This document shows, in pieces, positions 29,639-41,120 of a DNA stretch of 64,000 nucleotides; position 1 is the stretch's first letter; each line of letters begins with the position of its first letter. The notes below the pieces were generated by a model. It had not been told where the DNA came from, searched no databases, and saw only the letters and a program-made list of their open reading frames with translations. The stretch lies in the NCBI GenBank assembly GCA_032717465.1, contig CM064657.1, positions 21,879,968 to 21,943,967 on the forward strand, written 5' to 3'. The translations under genes were made by a program, and so were the position numbers. The stretch comes from Coenobita brevimanus (lineage: Eukaryota > Arthropoda > Malacostraca > Decapoda > Coenobitidae).

Positions 29639-31487
29639 AATAAGTGGCTGGGGAATGGCTGGGAGACGGTGGGATGAGAGAAGAGAAGAAGAAATCAGTA
29701 GGATGGGAGTTGTGGAAGCGATGAAGTTAAAATGGGGAAAGCCCCAGGAATTGATGAAGTGTGTGGTGAAATGCTGAAGCATGGGGGGGAGAGAGTAGTA
29801 GAATGGATGTGGAAGATGTGCAGATTGGCCTGGGAGGGAGGTAGAGTCGGATGATTGGAAGTCCCCTGTACAAAGGAGAAGGGGATAAAGATGTGGTAAT
29901 CATAGGGAAATTTGTCTTCTTAGTGTAATAGGAAAAGTATATGGTAGGATACTTATTGACAGAGTTAGGGAAATAACAGAGGAATTAGTAGGAAGAGAAC
30001 AGAGAGATTTTGGGAATGGAAGAGGTTGTGTAGATCAGATATTCATTCTTACTGTAGATCTTTAGTGGAAAAGTTTCTAGAGAAAGGAAAGAAGTTGTAT
30101 GCGGTCTTCATGGATTTGGAGAAAGCATATGACAGGGTGGATAGGCAAGGATTATGGAAAGTATTAAGAATATATGGAGTAGATGGGAAGTTGTTGAATG
30201 CTGTGAAGAGTATGTTTGAGGGTGCTAAAGCTGCAGTGCGTGTGGATAGTGAACTCAGTGAATATTTTCTACTTGAAGGTTGGAGTGAAACAGTGATGTG
30301 TCATGTCTCCATGGTTGTTCAATCCGTACATGGATGGGGTTATAAAAGAGATACAAGGTAAGGCAGTGGATGTTGGAGTGGCCCTAATGATAGAGGGCAG
30401 AGTTTGGAAACTCCATGTATTGCGGATGATACTGTGTTGTTAAGTGAAGACGAGGGGAAGCTGCAAGGCTTGGTGGATGAGTCTGGGAGAGAGTGTAAGA
30501 AACGGAATCTAAAGGTGAATGTAGGGAAGAGTAAAGTTATGGTCTTCGAGAGAAGTGAAGCCAGAGAATGTACAGTGAGGTTGGATGAGGAAGAAATGGA
30601 AAATGTGAGTGCGTTTAAGTGCTTGGGTAGTGTGATGAGTAAGGATGAAAGTTTGGAGGGTGAAGTGCTTGAAAGGGTACAACAAGTTGCTGGTTCTTTG
30701 AAAGCAGTGATAAGAAACAGGGAAGTGAGCATGGAAGTGAAAACGTTACTACATGACTGTATTGTGATACCAGCTCTAACGTATGGAAGTGAAGCTTGGA
30801 CCTTGTTGGAGAGACAGATGTCATGAGTGAGAGCAGTGGAAATGAGTTATTTGTGAGGAGCATGTGGAGTCACATGGAGAGACAGATTAACAAATGAGGA
30901 AGTGAAGGGTCTTTGTGGTGTGGATGTGAATTTTTTTTTTTAATACGAGGAAGAAGGAACCAAAGGCCACGAGCCCGCAGTGACTGTACCTTCCAAGAGA
31001 AACACAAAATACAAGCGAGAACCAAATTCAAGATCCGATCATTTCGAGATGCCTGGACACACTGCGTTTGAAAGACTTGAGATCATAGGAAGCAGGAAAT
31101 ACAGACAGAGGGGGACAGTTCCAGAGTTGACATGTTACATAAAGGAAGGACTGGGAGTAACTGTTAACTCTTGCATTAGTGAGTTGGACAGAAAAGAGAT
31201 GAGAGTTTGCTGCAACTACTACTGTGATAGGAAGCGTTAGGCTAAACACACTGAGGTGGTTTGGCCATGTGGAGAGGATGGAGTGTGAGAGACTAACGAG
31301 GAGAGTATATGTGAGTGAGGTGGAGGGGGGAGAGGGAGGGGGAGGCCAAGGATGAGATGGAGGGATGGAGTGGAGAAGTATATGAGAGGGAGGTGTGAGC
31401 TGGGAGCGAGACAGTGAAATGGTGGGGGACGGCGACATGGAGGCGATTTGTTTGTGGCCACCTCTTACGGGATTAAGGCGTCTGGCA
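29634..31487 (+). mobile_element. LINE-A copy 4, 5' truncated and interrupted by LINE-B
   Basis: Begins at the end of the RT linker (AGTGGCTGGGGAATGGCTGG) and runs to the 3' terminus TTACGGGATTAAGGCGTCTGG at 31465-31485. RT pieces include FMDLEKAYDRVDRQGLW (30108), ADDTVLLSEDEGKLQGL (30424) and YGSEAWTLLERQ (30781). At about 30930 a LINE-B fragment on the other strand is inserted; LINE-A resumes at 31223 (AAACACACTGAGGTGGTTTGG). Many frame breaks are present. Both outer edges touch TA tracts. Confidence 0.82.
30930..31222 (-). mobile_element. LINE-B 3' fragment nested in LINE-A copy 4
   Basis: A T-run at 30931-30941 (poly-A tail on the minus strand) is followed by the LINE-B 3' terminus, equivalent to 12330-12610. 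The coding end reads YSQSFLYVTCQLWNCPPLSV and FKRSVSRHLEMIGS on the minus strand. Only about 290 bp are present, a normal 5' truncation. Confidence 0.8.
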
Positions 31488-31499
31488 ATATATATATAT

Positions 31500-31587
<88 letters not shown>
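31488..31587. repeat. (TA)n with GATA interruptions, tail of LINE-A copy 4
   Basis: About 100 bp of TA with TAGATA near 31499 and TGTATA near 31535. It follows GGCAA directly, where other LINE-A copies carry (TAGA)n, so this tract probably grew from the tail. Confidence 0.9.
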
Positions 31588-31589
<2 letters not shown>

Positions 31590-31826
31590 CTGGATACATA
31601 CAAAAAAATGGCAAGAGCTTACAACCCCTTTTATAGTTATGCGTCAACTGATAGTTGACGGGTTGGTTATCTGGCAAGTAATGTAAAGTGCATTATAAAG
31701 AAAAAAGTGCAAATGATAAGTCCTGTAAGATAGAGCCAGAATTTCAGAGCTTTGAACAGTGTGCGAATGTGTGGCTCATTTTACTGGACATGCCATTGAT
31801 AGTTTTCCATCTTTTCTACTTTCTTT

Positions 31827-31857
<31 letters not shown>

Positions 31858-32178
31858 GGACTCTACTTCACCGAATCCTTAGGGTGATCATAATCGTGAT
31901 AAAAGGGAGTGGCGATAGGTGCTATGAGCGGTTCCAGGCAGCTGCTTAAGTTAATACAAGCATGTGGATTTCTGAGCTATCTTAAGCAAGCTGTGTTCAT
32001 AGATTCTGGGCACCCGGTATTATGAAACGTAGGTAAAGAAAAAGAAATTGTGTGATCAGGTTAGGCCAGAAAGTGGGTAGTTGGTGTGACATGCTTAGTG
32101 TGACCGTTAAAGATAATTTCAGATTGTTAGAATAAATGCATTTTAATTTCATCCAGGTTATGGTATTATGGTATGATA
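31588..32178. other. intronic stretch without recognisable genes
   Basis: No supported coding region. A T-run of about 27 bases lies at 31831-31858 and could be an old retrotransposed tail, but nothing adjacent is recognisable. Confidence 0.4.
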
Positions 32179-32914
32179 TTAACCCGCTCCATCCCGACCA
32201 CTTTTCCACCACTAACTCGCCCCAATCCCGACCATTTTAGGAATTTTTTTTTTTGGCTCAAACCTTCGCTTTTGGTGAGAAACATCGAAAATTCTTAGAG
32301 AAATCGCTCACCTGAGGTTTAAAATACTCATTACAGGTAGGAGTACCTCCTTACCTTACTGGGTTTTCTATCAGGCTGGCACCAAAGAAAACGAGTTCTA
32401 TGGGAGGATAACTATTTCACACCACTCATAAACGGTATTTATTTATTTACTTGGTACGAATTTATATGTAGTACAAGAGTATAAGCATTGTTTCACTCAC
32501 TAATACCTGACCTTTTTTTGCCACAGTACCTTATCATCATTTCTAACTGTTTCTTCCTCTAATGCTATGTAAAGTTTGTCCTCCACATTGTCATTGATTG
32601 GAGAATCACTCTGGCCCTGAATTTCGTACCGTGGCATGACATGGCTATACTGGCCAGGTCACTGATAACAGGTGAATTGCTGAGACAATGGCATGCAGGG
32701 GGGGGGAGGAGGTCATGCTGGGTATGGCATTGTCCCTGCCTGGCATCTTGTTGAGGAAGGTGTCACGTGTATACGTACCAAAAATGACTCGCGAAAATTG
32801 AAAATTGTGCAAATTAGGGACCTTGCAATTTTTTCACGTTTATGTACGTCAACGGGATTGGCAGTGACAAAACGTGTGGACATTAAAGAACGTCGACGGG
32901 ACGTCGCGGGTTAA
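32179..32914. mobile_element. piggyBac-like MITE flanked by TTAA
   Basis: The left end TTAACCCGCTCCATCCCGAC (32179) and the right end GGGACGTCGCGGGTTAA (to 32914) are inverted copies around CCCGC-x-x-C-x-TCCC. TTAA at both ends is the target duplication specific to piggyBac transposases. The 735-bp interior has no long open frame, so it is non-autonomous. A second partial inverted motif, CCCAATCCCGACC, lies at 32221. Confidence 0.6.
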
Positions 32915-33124
32915 TAACGAAAGGTTATTTTCACAGGTTAGAGTATTATGATATACAATATTACTGAAAGCATATTTTCACTAATAAAGGTGTCCTGTGG
33001 TGTGGCAGATTACAATTAAAATATCTCAGAAGGATACAGCAAAGAGATGAAATCTTCATACCCAAGGTCCAGTGAGTACCCTACAAGGTCTACTAACTTC
33101 CCAACAAAATGGGATTACTCTGTA

Positions 33125-33352
33125 CCGCTATTACTGCTGCTGCTGTTGCTCCCGCTACTACTACTACTTCTGCCAGGACGATTGCGATGTCTACTGCCAC
33201 TATTACTACTGCTACTATACTACTGTTACTCTTGCTATTGTTATTATTTATACTTCGCAGATCCCTGTAGGAAGTTTGCATGTTTTTGCCATTATTATTA
33301 TTGTTATAATAATAATAATAATAATAATAATAATTATTATTATTATTATTAA
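33125..33352. repeat. trinucleotide-rich tract (ACT)/(CTG) and (AAT)n(ATT)n
   Basis: Imperfect ACT/GCT triplets at 33125-33245 and a self-complementary AAT-then-ATT tract at 33306-33350. The apparent leucine, tyrosine and asparagine runs in its frames are repeat artefacts. Confidence 0.9.
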
Positions 33353-33879
33353 TATTGCTTATTTTAAAATTACAATATTTCAAAGGCTATTTGGCCTAGA
33401 GCCTTCAAACTTGGTCAACTTAGACAATTGTCCGCTCCTTTTGGCTAAATATGGTGGCAGTCCGTCAACCAGATCTCCGAATTTTATCTGAAACACAGAA
33501 AATTGAGTCAGCCACACTGTTTCAAGAACCACTTAAGCTAGAAAGCTAAAATTTTACCACAACGTAACCTTAAGGCGGACGCATTTCTGAAAGAAGTATG
33601 GTTCCAATCGGTTGATTATTTTCTGAGATCGCCTAAGGTAAAAAAATTGGGACTTTCCTAAAATTTCAAATTTTATATAATTTCCATTAAAGATTACAGT
33701 TACTGTCACCAGACTTGACCGACTTATAGACTAGTGACGCAAGGTGAAATGCTCAAGATCTGTGACATTGACCTCAAGGTCCCTTTAAAGCTTAACTTCT
33801 AGTAGGCAATAGCCGTGGCAAGTTTTTCATCAAAATTGTCCTCGGACAATTTTACGGTGTTCTAAACATTGCTGTTAAT
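33353..33879. other. intronic stretch without recognisable genes
   Basis: Non-repetitive AT-rich sequence with no open frame of note and no motif I recognise. Confidence 0.4.
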
Positions 33880-33945
33880 ATTGTTATTATTGTTATTATT
33901 ATTATTATTAGTAGTAGTAGTAGTAGTAGTAGTAGCAGTAGTAAA
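33880..33945. repeat. (ATT)n(AGT)n triplet tract
   Basis: ATT units (33880-33909) followed by AGT units (33910-33941), directly upstream of the truncated retroelement at 33955. Confidence 0.9.
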
Positions 33946-33954
33946 TGCCCAGCA

Positions 33955-35690
33955 TTTTCCCAATATGTGGAAAACACCTACAAAGAACAAGCAGACCTCT
34001 ACATTGTGGGTAAGACAGCTGCTCACGACGTCGGTGTAATCCAGTCCACAGAAGGAACTACCCAAGGGGAACCCGTTGCCATGTATGTACGCCTTGGCGA
34101 TGGCAGTGCTGCAACAACAGATCAAATACGAGGCCACCAATGTACAACAGGTAGCCTATGCCGATGATCTCACAGATGCTGGCAGGCTTGAGGATATGAG
34201 GAAATGGTGGGACCTTGTAACATCTCATGTCCCTGAAATAGGTTACTACCCTAATGCAAGTAAGTCCATCTTGATCGTGAAACCAGCTTACTATCAAGGT
34301 GCACAAGAAGCATTTAGAGGCACAAACGTGACAGTGACCAAGGAAGGTCAGAGGCATCTAAGGGCTGTGATTGGAACTAAGGAATTCAGACAAATATGTA
34401 AGCGATAAGGTAAAGACATGGGTAGAAGAAATTCATACACTATCCAGCCATGCAAAAACAGAACTCCATGCAGCATACAGTGCATTTACCTATGGTGTAA
34501 AGCACAAGTGGACCTTCGTGATGAGGACCATACCAGACATCGAGTTGCTGCTACAACCACTGGAGGATGCAATCAGGGATTCATTCCTCCCATCTCTAAC
34601 CAATGGCCACATCCCCACACCAGAAGAGAGGGACCTTCTAGCACTACCACTCAGGATGGGAGGCCTTGGCATTATAAATCCAGTAGCCGTGGCAAGCTCT
34701 GAACACAGAAATTCACTCAGGCTCACTGAATCCTTGTCACAGAAGATCTGCGCCCAGGTTGAGACTAGTGAAATCGACCACCAAAGGAAGACATAAAGAC
34801 ACAGATAAGCAAGGAACGTGAAGCAAGACAAAAAGACCAGCTGCATAACTTAATCGAGCATCCAACACCAGACCTGTGCAGAAGAGTTGAAATTGGACAG
34901 GAGGTTGGGGCATCAAACTGGCTCACAACCCTGCCTCTCAAGGCAAAAGGCTTCCACATCAACAAACAAGAATTTATTGACGCCGTAGCCTTGAGATATG
35001 GGTGGCCAATAGAGAACCTACCTCAACACTGTGCCTGTGGCACTGCCTTTGATGCAAACCATGCAATAGTATGCAAGAAGTGAGGCTTTGTTTGCATCCG
35101 ACACGATGAAGTACGCGACCTCACTGCCAAAATGCTGCAGGAAATATGCCATGATGTCACGTTTGAGCCAGCTCTGCTACCCCTGGACGGCGAGCACTTA
35201 ACCCACAGAACAGCAAACACATCAAATAACGCAAGAGTGGATGTCAGTGCTCGAGGTTTCTGGACACGTGGGCAGAAGGCGTTCTTCGACATCAGGATAT
35301 TCGATTCCATGGCAGCATGTCATCGTGAACTGTCTCTCGAAGCTGCACACAAAAGGAATGAGCAGGAAAAAAAATAGAAATTATCAAGAAAGGATCCAAC
35401 ATGTTGACCACGGTCGATTCACTGCCCTTGTGTTCACGACATCAGGTGGGATGGGTCCAGAGGCAGTGAGATTCTACTCGAGACTGGCAGAGGTTCTTTC
35501 TGAGAAGAAACGCCAACCGCAGAGTTCTGTTATGGCCTGGATGAGATGTCTACTGTCATTCTCCCTCGTGAGATCTGCTCTGTTACGTCTCAGGGGCACA
35601 AGATCATCAGCCCTCAGGCCTGTCTCTCTGGCGGGTATGGATTACGAAGCTACAGTGGTCGAGAGTCGCATAGACCAGCGACTCCAATAG
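33955..35690 (+). pseudogene. retroelement RT plus CCHC plus nuclease-like C-terminus, 5' truncated
   Basis: Read in shifting frames. 33967-34080 gives VIQSTEGTTQGEPVAM, the RT block before motif C. 34076-34408 gives VAYADDLTDAGR (A-D-D intact) and then SKSILIVK. 34371-34796 gives KVKTWVEEI, FVMRTIPDIELLLQPLEDAI and ERDLLALPLRMGGLGI. The frame resumes through WLTTLPLKAKGF, LRYGWP, CACG...H-A-I-V-C (a CCHC finger; one TGA at 35082) and IRHDEVRDLTAKML. Then ARVDVSARGFW and AFFDIRIFD (35240-35310) resemble a PD-(D/E)xK nuclease core, and TGGMGPEAVRFYSRL and WMRCLLSFSLVRSALL close it. Related proteins are common in aquatic animals. The order RT, CCHC, nuclease recalls R2-type elements; this is inference. 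Confidence 0.6.
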
Positions 35691-35931
35691 TTTAATGTCT
35701 TTATTTACACTGTAATATCAATAAATATAAAATAAAAATAATAACAGCAATAGTAGATGGTTGGTAACCACAGCTGTTGGCGTGCTTGGGGCCAACGGAT
35801 TGTAATATAAGGGTTAGTGTTTAACCTTCACATTACAACTCCAAATGGTGAACTGTATTAGGAAGGTTGGTTTTGATCTTCACAATATAATTCCTCGATG
35901 GATGGAGGTGATTTGTATTATGTTAAAAAAA

Positions 35932-35966
<35 letters not shown>

Positions 35967-36022
35967 TTTTTGTTGGTGGTGTTTTTATGGATATTACAAA
36001 AACCATGATTATTACCCACCAG
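35691..36022. other. intron end, (AGT)n and acceptor
   Basis: AT-rich sequence with an (AGT)n tract at 35933-35965. It is followed by the T-rich stretch and CCACCAG that form the acceptor of the third exon. Confidence 0.5.
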
Positions 36023-36267
36023 GCTGTGCTGTGGAGCACGTTTGGGCCCATTAGTGAGAGTATGGATGCTGCCTTCGATAACTGGGGTCCCTCCACGGTG
36101 GCAATGATAATCAACTGGGGCACCATCATGTACGTAATATTTGTATGCCCCATGGCCTGGGCCACACAGCGCTGCGGTCTGCGGGTGGGCATGGTTACCT
36201 GTGCTACCTTGGCAGCTTTCAGCTGTTTCATCAGGGTCTTCACCAAAACAACCCCTGCCTTTACTAT
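36023..36267 (+). CDS. SLC49A4: third exon of the SLC49A4-like gene
   Basis: Phase 0 in, phase 2 out; donor AT/GTTAGT at 36268. It encodes AVLWSTFGPISESMDAAF, closing helix 1, then VAMIINWGTIMYVIFVCPMA (helix 2). ATQRCGLRVGM follows, the loop 2-3 signature (SLC49 proteins have D-K-R-G-L-R at this place; here T-Q-R-C-G-L-R), then TCATLAAFSCFIRVF (helix 3). The WGP of the vertebrate W-N-T-W-G-P motif is FGP here. Codon use and hydrophobic pattern are those of a conserved membrane protein, in contrast to the flanking repeats. There are no stops or frameshifts. Confidence 0.85.
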
Positions 36268-36475
36268 GTTAGTTCTTAAATTATTTTCACCTCTTACATA
36301 CGGTACTTATGCACAACCAAAACATTGCCATGGTGCAGTAAATCTGCAGTTATTTCATACTGTGTGAAAGATATATGCCCACATGCTAAAATGTGTTTAT
36401 TGTGAAAAATATTAGTTATGCCCCACCTTGGACCTGAATAGGGTCGACATTGCACTGAAATTATTTATCCCCCAA

Positions 36476-36478
<3 letters not shown>

Positions 36479-36570
<92 letters not shown>
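36479..36570. repeat. (AC)n microsatellite in intron 3
   Basis: About 46 AC units between the third and fourth host exons. Confidence 0.97.
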
Positions 36571-36571
<1 letters not shown>

Positions 36572-36730
36572 TTTCAGTATGCGCATATTGACCAGTTGAG
36601 GACACTGAATTGAACACACAAATACATACTGTGATAATCTAAACGTTCCTTGGATATGGCAGAGCACATTTTACCCTAACTGAATATAGGAGTACTATCA
36701 GTAAACGTGAGTCCTTGGTGATGTTCGCAG

Positions 36731-36843
36731 CTTGTGTCACCTCTCCTCCATTATCCTGGGTGTGGCTGCTACGCTGGTTCTGGCTGCACCCATGCTCATC
36801 GCCTCTGACTGGTTCCCTTTAAATGAGAGAACCACTGCATTGG
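36731..36843 (+). CDS. SLC49A4: fourth exon of the SLC49A4-like gene
   Basis: Acceptor GATGTTCGCAG before 36731 and donor G/GTGAGG at 36844. One base completes the split Ile codon, then LCHLSSIILGVAATLVLAAP (helix 4) and MLIASDWFPLNERTTALG follow. W-F-P-x-x-E-R-T-T-A is a hallmark of the SLC49 family at the helix 4-5 turn. Length 113 bp, phase 2 to 1. Confidence 0.88.
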
Positions 36844-36860
36844 GTGAGGACACGAACTCT

Positions 36861-37035
36861 TTATACCTCTGGAAAATTTAATAACACAAGATAAATGGCT
36901 ACAGCTACCAAACAATAACAGATATCGTAGTTGTCTTTATACCTTCAAAAAAAAATAGAGTAAGATAAATGGCTACAGTTTTCAAGTGATGAGAGATATC
37001 GTTGATGTCTTTATAACTCTGGAAAAAAAAAAATA
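36861..37035. repeat. two-copy tandem repeat, about 83-bp unit
   Basis: Both units share TCTTTATA, an A-run, AAGATAAATGGCTACAG and AGATATCGT in order (starts near 36861 and 36937). They lie in intron 4. Confidence 0.6.
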
Positions 37036-37423
37036 AGGAAAATGTTTATAAGCTACCAAATAATTATTATTTTCGAGCTATTTTCAGATTATTTGATTCA
37101 GCTTAGGAAGAGAAATCAGGTTTAAAAGAGGTTAGCAGTAATTGCTTCTGACCTTGTCACTGCAGATGATTTCTCTAAAGTTAGCAAAATCGGCTGGAGG
37201 TGATAAGATTAAAAAAAAAAAAAAATGAAAGGGGTTAAATAAAAAAAAAAAAGACCCAACTTCTAGCATTCGAGGAAAGTCATTTTGCCTTCTTTATCCA
37301 CTATTCTGATTACTAAGTCGTCTAAAAAGGTAACAGTACAACTAAATTGTCACATTAAAGGAATTAAAACCACAAAACTATCCATCGACATTCTAGTCTT
37401 TTCATATCTCCCTCGGTCCGCAG

Positions 37424-37552
37424 CTGTGATGTTGGGTGCGAGTCAGCTGGGGTGTCTGGGCAGCTACCTGGAACCACTGCTCATTCGCCTCCCCAGCGAC
37501 GATGTCACTGCAGAGGACATCCAGAATGATGTTATGAGACTAATGTACACAG
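37424..37552 (+). CDS. SLC49A4: fifth exon of the SLC49A4-like gene
   Basis: Acceptor CCCTCGGTCCGCAG and donor ACAG/GTATTG. It encodes (A)VMLGASQLGCLGSYLEPLLI (helix 5, small-residue rich), then a polar loop LPSDDVTAEDIQNDVMRLMY leading to helix 6. Family members have a longer luminal loop with a conserved block of P-L residues here. Length 129 bp, phase 1 to 1; no stops. Confidence 0.87.
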
Positions 37553-37878
37553 GTATTGTAATCGTATATATATATATATTTTTTTTTACTGCTTTAGTAT
37601 TTCAGGTGTTGAGTAAGGGCAATGCTGATGATGGTGATAAGTGATTTTATTCTAGGCAACACAGGAGGCTTCGTAGCTCCTCTTCCTCAGCTATTTATTA
37701 TCGTCGTTACTCCTTAGCATCCTTCTGTATGTTACTAGTATTGTTTTAATATCAACATAGTTTGCATCAATAGCAAGGAAGGTGATATAGATGTGGAATG
37801 TACAGAATAAATAGCTAAAGGAAAGGTGCTACGAAGCCTCCTATGTCATCTAGAATAAGACTCATCAGATCATTGAAG

Positions 37879-38029
37879 GTGTTTATTCCGCGACCTCAGA
37901 TGCGGTTGTGTCTGGTGTGCTGCTGGTGGCCGTGTTGGTGTATTTTCCAGCTAAGCCTCCTTCACCGCCATCCCTCTCCTCTACCAGTGAACGCTTCCAC
38001 GTCCTTTCCGGCATCAAGGCTCTCGCTAC
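37879..38029 (+). CDS. SLC49A4: sixth exon of the SLC49A4-like gene (3' end approximate)
   Basis: Acceptor ATCATTGAAG, weak in pyrimidines, before 37879. It completes a Gly codon and reads VYSATSDAVVSGVLLVAVLV (helix 6), then YFPAKPPSPPSLSSTSERFH and VLSGIKALA. The Y-F-P-x-K/R-P-P-x-P-P-S block opens the central cytosolic loop of SLC49A4 and is the strongest family marker in the window. The donor is probably AC/GTCAGT at 38030; the frame reaches a TAA at 38055 if unspliced. Confidence 0.8.
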
Positions 38030-38044
38030 GTCAGTCTTCCTTTG

Positions 38045-38558
38045 TTTTGTTGCTTAAGAGATCATTATTGACTCCTTTTCACAGCCTGAGTTTACAGTTG
38101 CCTGAGAGATCATTATTGGTTCTATTTCACAGCTGCCTGAGTGATCAATATTGGTTCTATTTCACAGTTACCTGAGAAATAATTATTTGTTCTGTTGTTA
38201 CAGTTGATTGAGATAATTATTGATTCCATTTCACAGCTGCCTGAAAGGAAATTATTTCTTCCATTTCACTGCTGCATGAAACGTAATTTCTAACTTCTCA
38301 TTACTGTCTGAGAAAATATTATTACTTTCATCTCACTGCTTCCTGAGAGATAATCATTATTTTCATCTCACTGCATCTTAAAAGCTATTCTTTTCAACTC
38401 ACTGTTGCCAGAAAGTTACACATTGCTTGTATTTCACTACTGCCTGAGGGTTAATAACTGGTTCCATTTTACTACACTCTTAGATGATTATTTGTGTAGC
38501 TTCCGTCCTGTAACCTGAAAGATTATTATATGCTTATTTCATTTTTTTTTCCTGAAAG

Positions 38559-38649
<91 letters not shown>

Positions 38650-38780
38650 TGCTACGTAAAGGAAATTACTATGTATTTGCATAGTTCCAATAATTTCCTG
38701 CTACCTTAAAGATAATTATACGTATCTGCATAGTTCCAGTTATCTCCTTAGCCTGGGAGATAATTATTATTAACCGCCTT
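38045..38780. repeat. degenerate tandem repeat, about 35-45 bp unit, left part
   Basis: Units of the form CTGCCTGAGAGATAATTATT then G-T-TC-ATTTCACT recur about fifteen times with decay. A (TA)n tract (38569-38647) sits inside. The same repeat resumes at 43560 on the other side of the palindrome. Confidence 0.75.
38569..38647. repeat. (TA)n microsatellite
   Basis: About 39 TA units within the ~40-bp repeat field. Confidence 0.95.
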
Positions 38781-38903
38781 TAGCAAGGTGAGGCGATATT
38801 TTAATATGGATTTGTTTTTTGTAAAACATGGCACTGAATCTCACAAAGTATTGCGAATTTTTATCGTCCACCTTTAGCAAGACGAAGCTATATAGTTTAT
38901 ATC

Positions 38904-38954
<51 letters not shown>

Positions 38955-39006
38955 GTGTGTGTGTTGCCAAAATATCTCGTCTTCAAATTTGGTTTGTAGG
39001 TAGCAT
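38776..39006. repeat. microsatellite-associated repeat with (GT)n
   Basis: Two short related blocks, CCGCCTTTAGCAAGGTGAGG (38776) and CCACCTTTAGCAAGACGAAG (38866), the second leading into (GT)n at 38907-38963. The CCTTTAGCA block also occurs in the palindrome arms next to their CA/GT tracts, pointing to a repeat family that travels with a microsatellite. Confidence 0.6.
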
Positions 39007-40344
39007 GTACACCCACGCACCAAAGTTTCTGTACCCCCTCGGTGGAAGGAAGTGGAAGTTAGGGTTAGAGAGAGGGCAGGCGAACGGACAACCGTGAGTG
39101 GTAGTTTGAAACTGAGCTACGAGGCGAATAGTGAGAAACCTAATGAAAGTGGATTCGAAACATTTCCATGTTATTCACCTGCAAAACATTATGCGTTCGT
39201 AACATACATAGCATATACAGTATTATAATATAGACTACTATGTTGTCATGGTGTCTGTGAACCTGACCCATCTGTTTCGGATCCTCATGATACAAAAAAA
39301 GCACCGAGTGAGTTGTACATCAGCTGCACCTGGTCATTATCACTGCAGTGATAATGTTTCTGACTGTTATTCCTGGATTGTCTATAGGTATACTATAGAA
39401 TGATTGTGAATTTAATGCTGATTCCCACAGCAGCTGTGCGGATGGTTATATATGTTGCAGTTATTTTATGTGGACGAATAATCCACATTGTGATGGGCAG
39501 CGGAGAGCATTCGCCAATAATTTACTATAACCAGATGAAATTAGATGCAAACAACACAAAATATTATGAGACAATGAAGATATAGCTGTGATATCCTGCT
39601 CCGCCTTGTTATCCAGGCCTTAACTGTTGCTTCACCTCATACGTGCATTATTTTCCTTCAGTCTCTGCCTCTTTTATTACATTTACTTCCCGGTATCCTC
39701 GTACTGCGAGCCGTCATATTCCTTAGGGGGTTTCTAGTCGTCCGGTCCTATAACGCCTGCTGTATTACATTATTCCTCGCATCATCATTCCCGTACAAAC
39801 AACATTAGCACAAGACTGCTGAATCTGTTATTACCATTATTGGCGCTGCCACTACTAATCCCCCTTTTTCCATTGTGTCTAATTTCCCTCACAATACTAC
39901 TACTGCTACTCCACTATAAATCTGTATAATAATACATGACTGTCCTTATGGCTGTGTATCTGATAATCATATTGTCCCTGTCCCACCGTCGATAACTCGT
40001 CACTTACCCCGCACCGCTACCCCAGTTGCACTCCCCTCTCTCCCATCCACCATGGACTCGACTCCTCCCCCACTCCGACACCACATTACCCCTCACCTCA
40101 TCCCTGGGCCAACAGGCCTGTTGTTCACCCTTTACTGGTGGATATACATGGTATGCATTAATAATAACAAAAAAAATAAAAGGAATTTGGGAGCCGAATA
40201 AAAATAATGATAATAATAATAATAGGAATTTGGGAGTCGAATGCTAATAGCCAGCCAGAATATGCTGTTTGCCAAGTCCAAAATTTAGGCCATATTTTGA
40301 TACCATTAAGGTTTTATGTTGATAGCTCAAGCCGTTGATGAGCT

Positions 40345-40511
40345 ATAATGGTGCTAAAGGCAGGCGATAAAAACTAGTTGACCTTTGGCAGTTATTTTGA
40401 TGACCTTGACCCTGACTCCCAGTGGCCATTTTCGAACTCGTCCAAGATTTTGGCCATATCTTGATACGCTGAAGGTTTCATGTTGATAGCTCAAGCCGTT
40501 CATGAGATAGG

Positions 40512-40602
<91 letters not shown>

Positions 40603-40640
40603 ACACACAAGCAGACAAAAACATTATCGCTCCACCTTCT
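40345..40640. repeat. paired microsatellite-linked units in the left palindrome arm
   Basis: Two related units contain GTTGATAGCTCAAGCCGTT (40319 and 40484). They end in CATGAGATAGGA followed by (AC)n (40511-40608) and then a short hairpin CCACCTTCTAAAGGTGG (40632-40648). The mirror copies are at about 41910-42230. Confidence 0.7.
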
Positions 40641-41054
40641 AAAGGTGGGGAATAATAAAATAATACTAATAACAACAAGAACATAGATGTGTATTGTAAT
40701 GTTTCTAACATTACACTTAAAAGCTGTAGACCCAAACGTGCCTATATTACGGAGCACTGATATATTAACCACAGAACCGACCACAGACCGTTCTTATTAT
40801 TACCACTGGACCTTCCCTATAGCACTTCACCATGGTAATACAACCCATTGTAGTCCTTTGTGCGATCACTACACGTTAGGGAAAAAATGACAGTGTGCAC
40901 CACCCCTATTACCCACTAAAATAAGACATCCATCAAGTTAGTGGACAAACAAACATACGACTGGACATAGACTGAGGCCGAATGTCTCGCATCAGTATGT
41001 GACGACCTGACAAAACTGTTACCATCCTGCTTTGCAGGTTTCATCATAGTTTTA

Positions 41055-41078
41055 TGAATCATCATCATCATCATCATT

Positions 41079-41120
<42 letters not shown>

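Noticed and set aside
31688..31882. Short open frame ending in a phenylalanine run
   Set aside because: The run is a poly-T tract and the rest has no recognisable content.
33047..33491. Leu/Tyr/Ile-rich and Asn-rich proteins
   Set aside because: They are products of trinucleotide repeats; open on both strands with no flanking domains.
40026..40247. A promoter or gene at the GC-richer part of the palindrome arm
   Set aside because: No motif beyond composition; the mirrored copy has the same sequence and nothing ties it to transcription.
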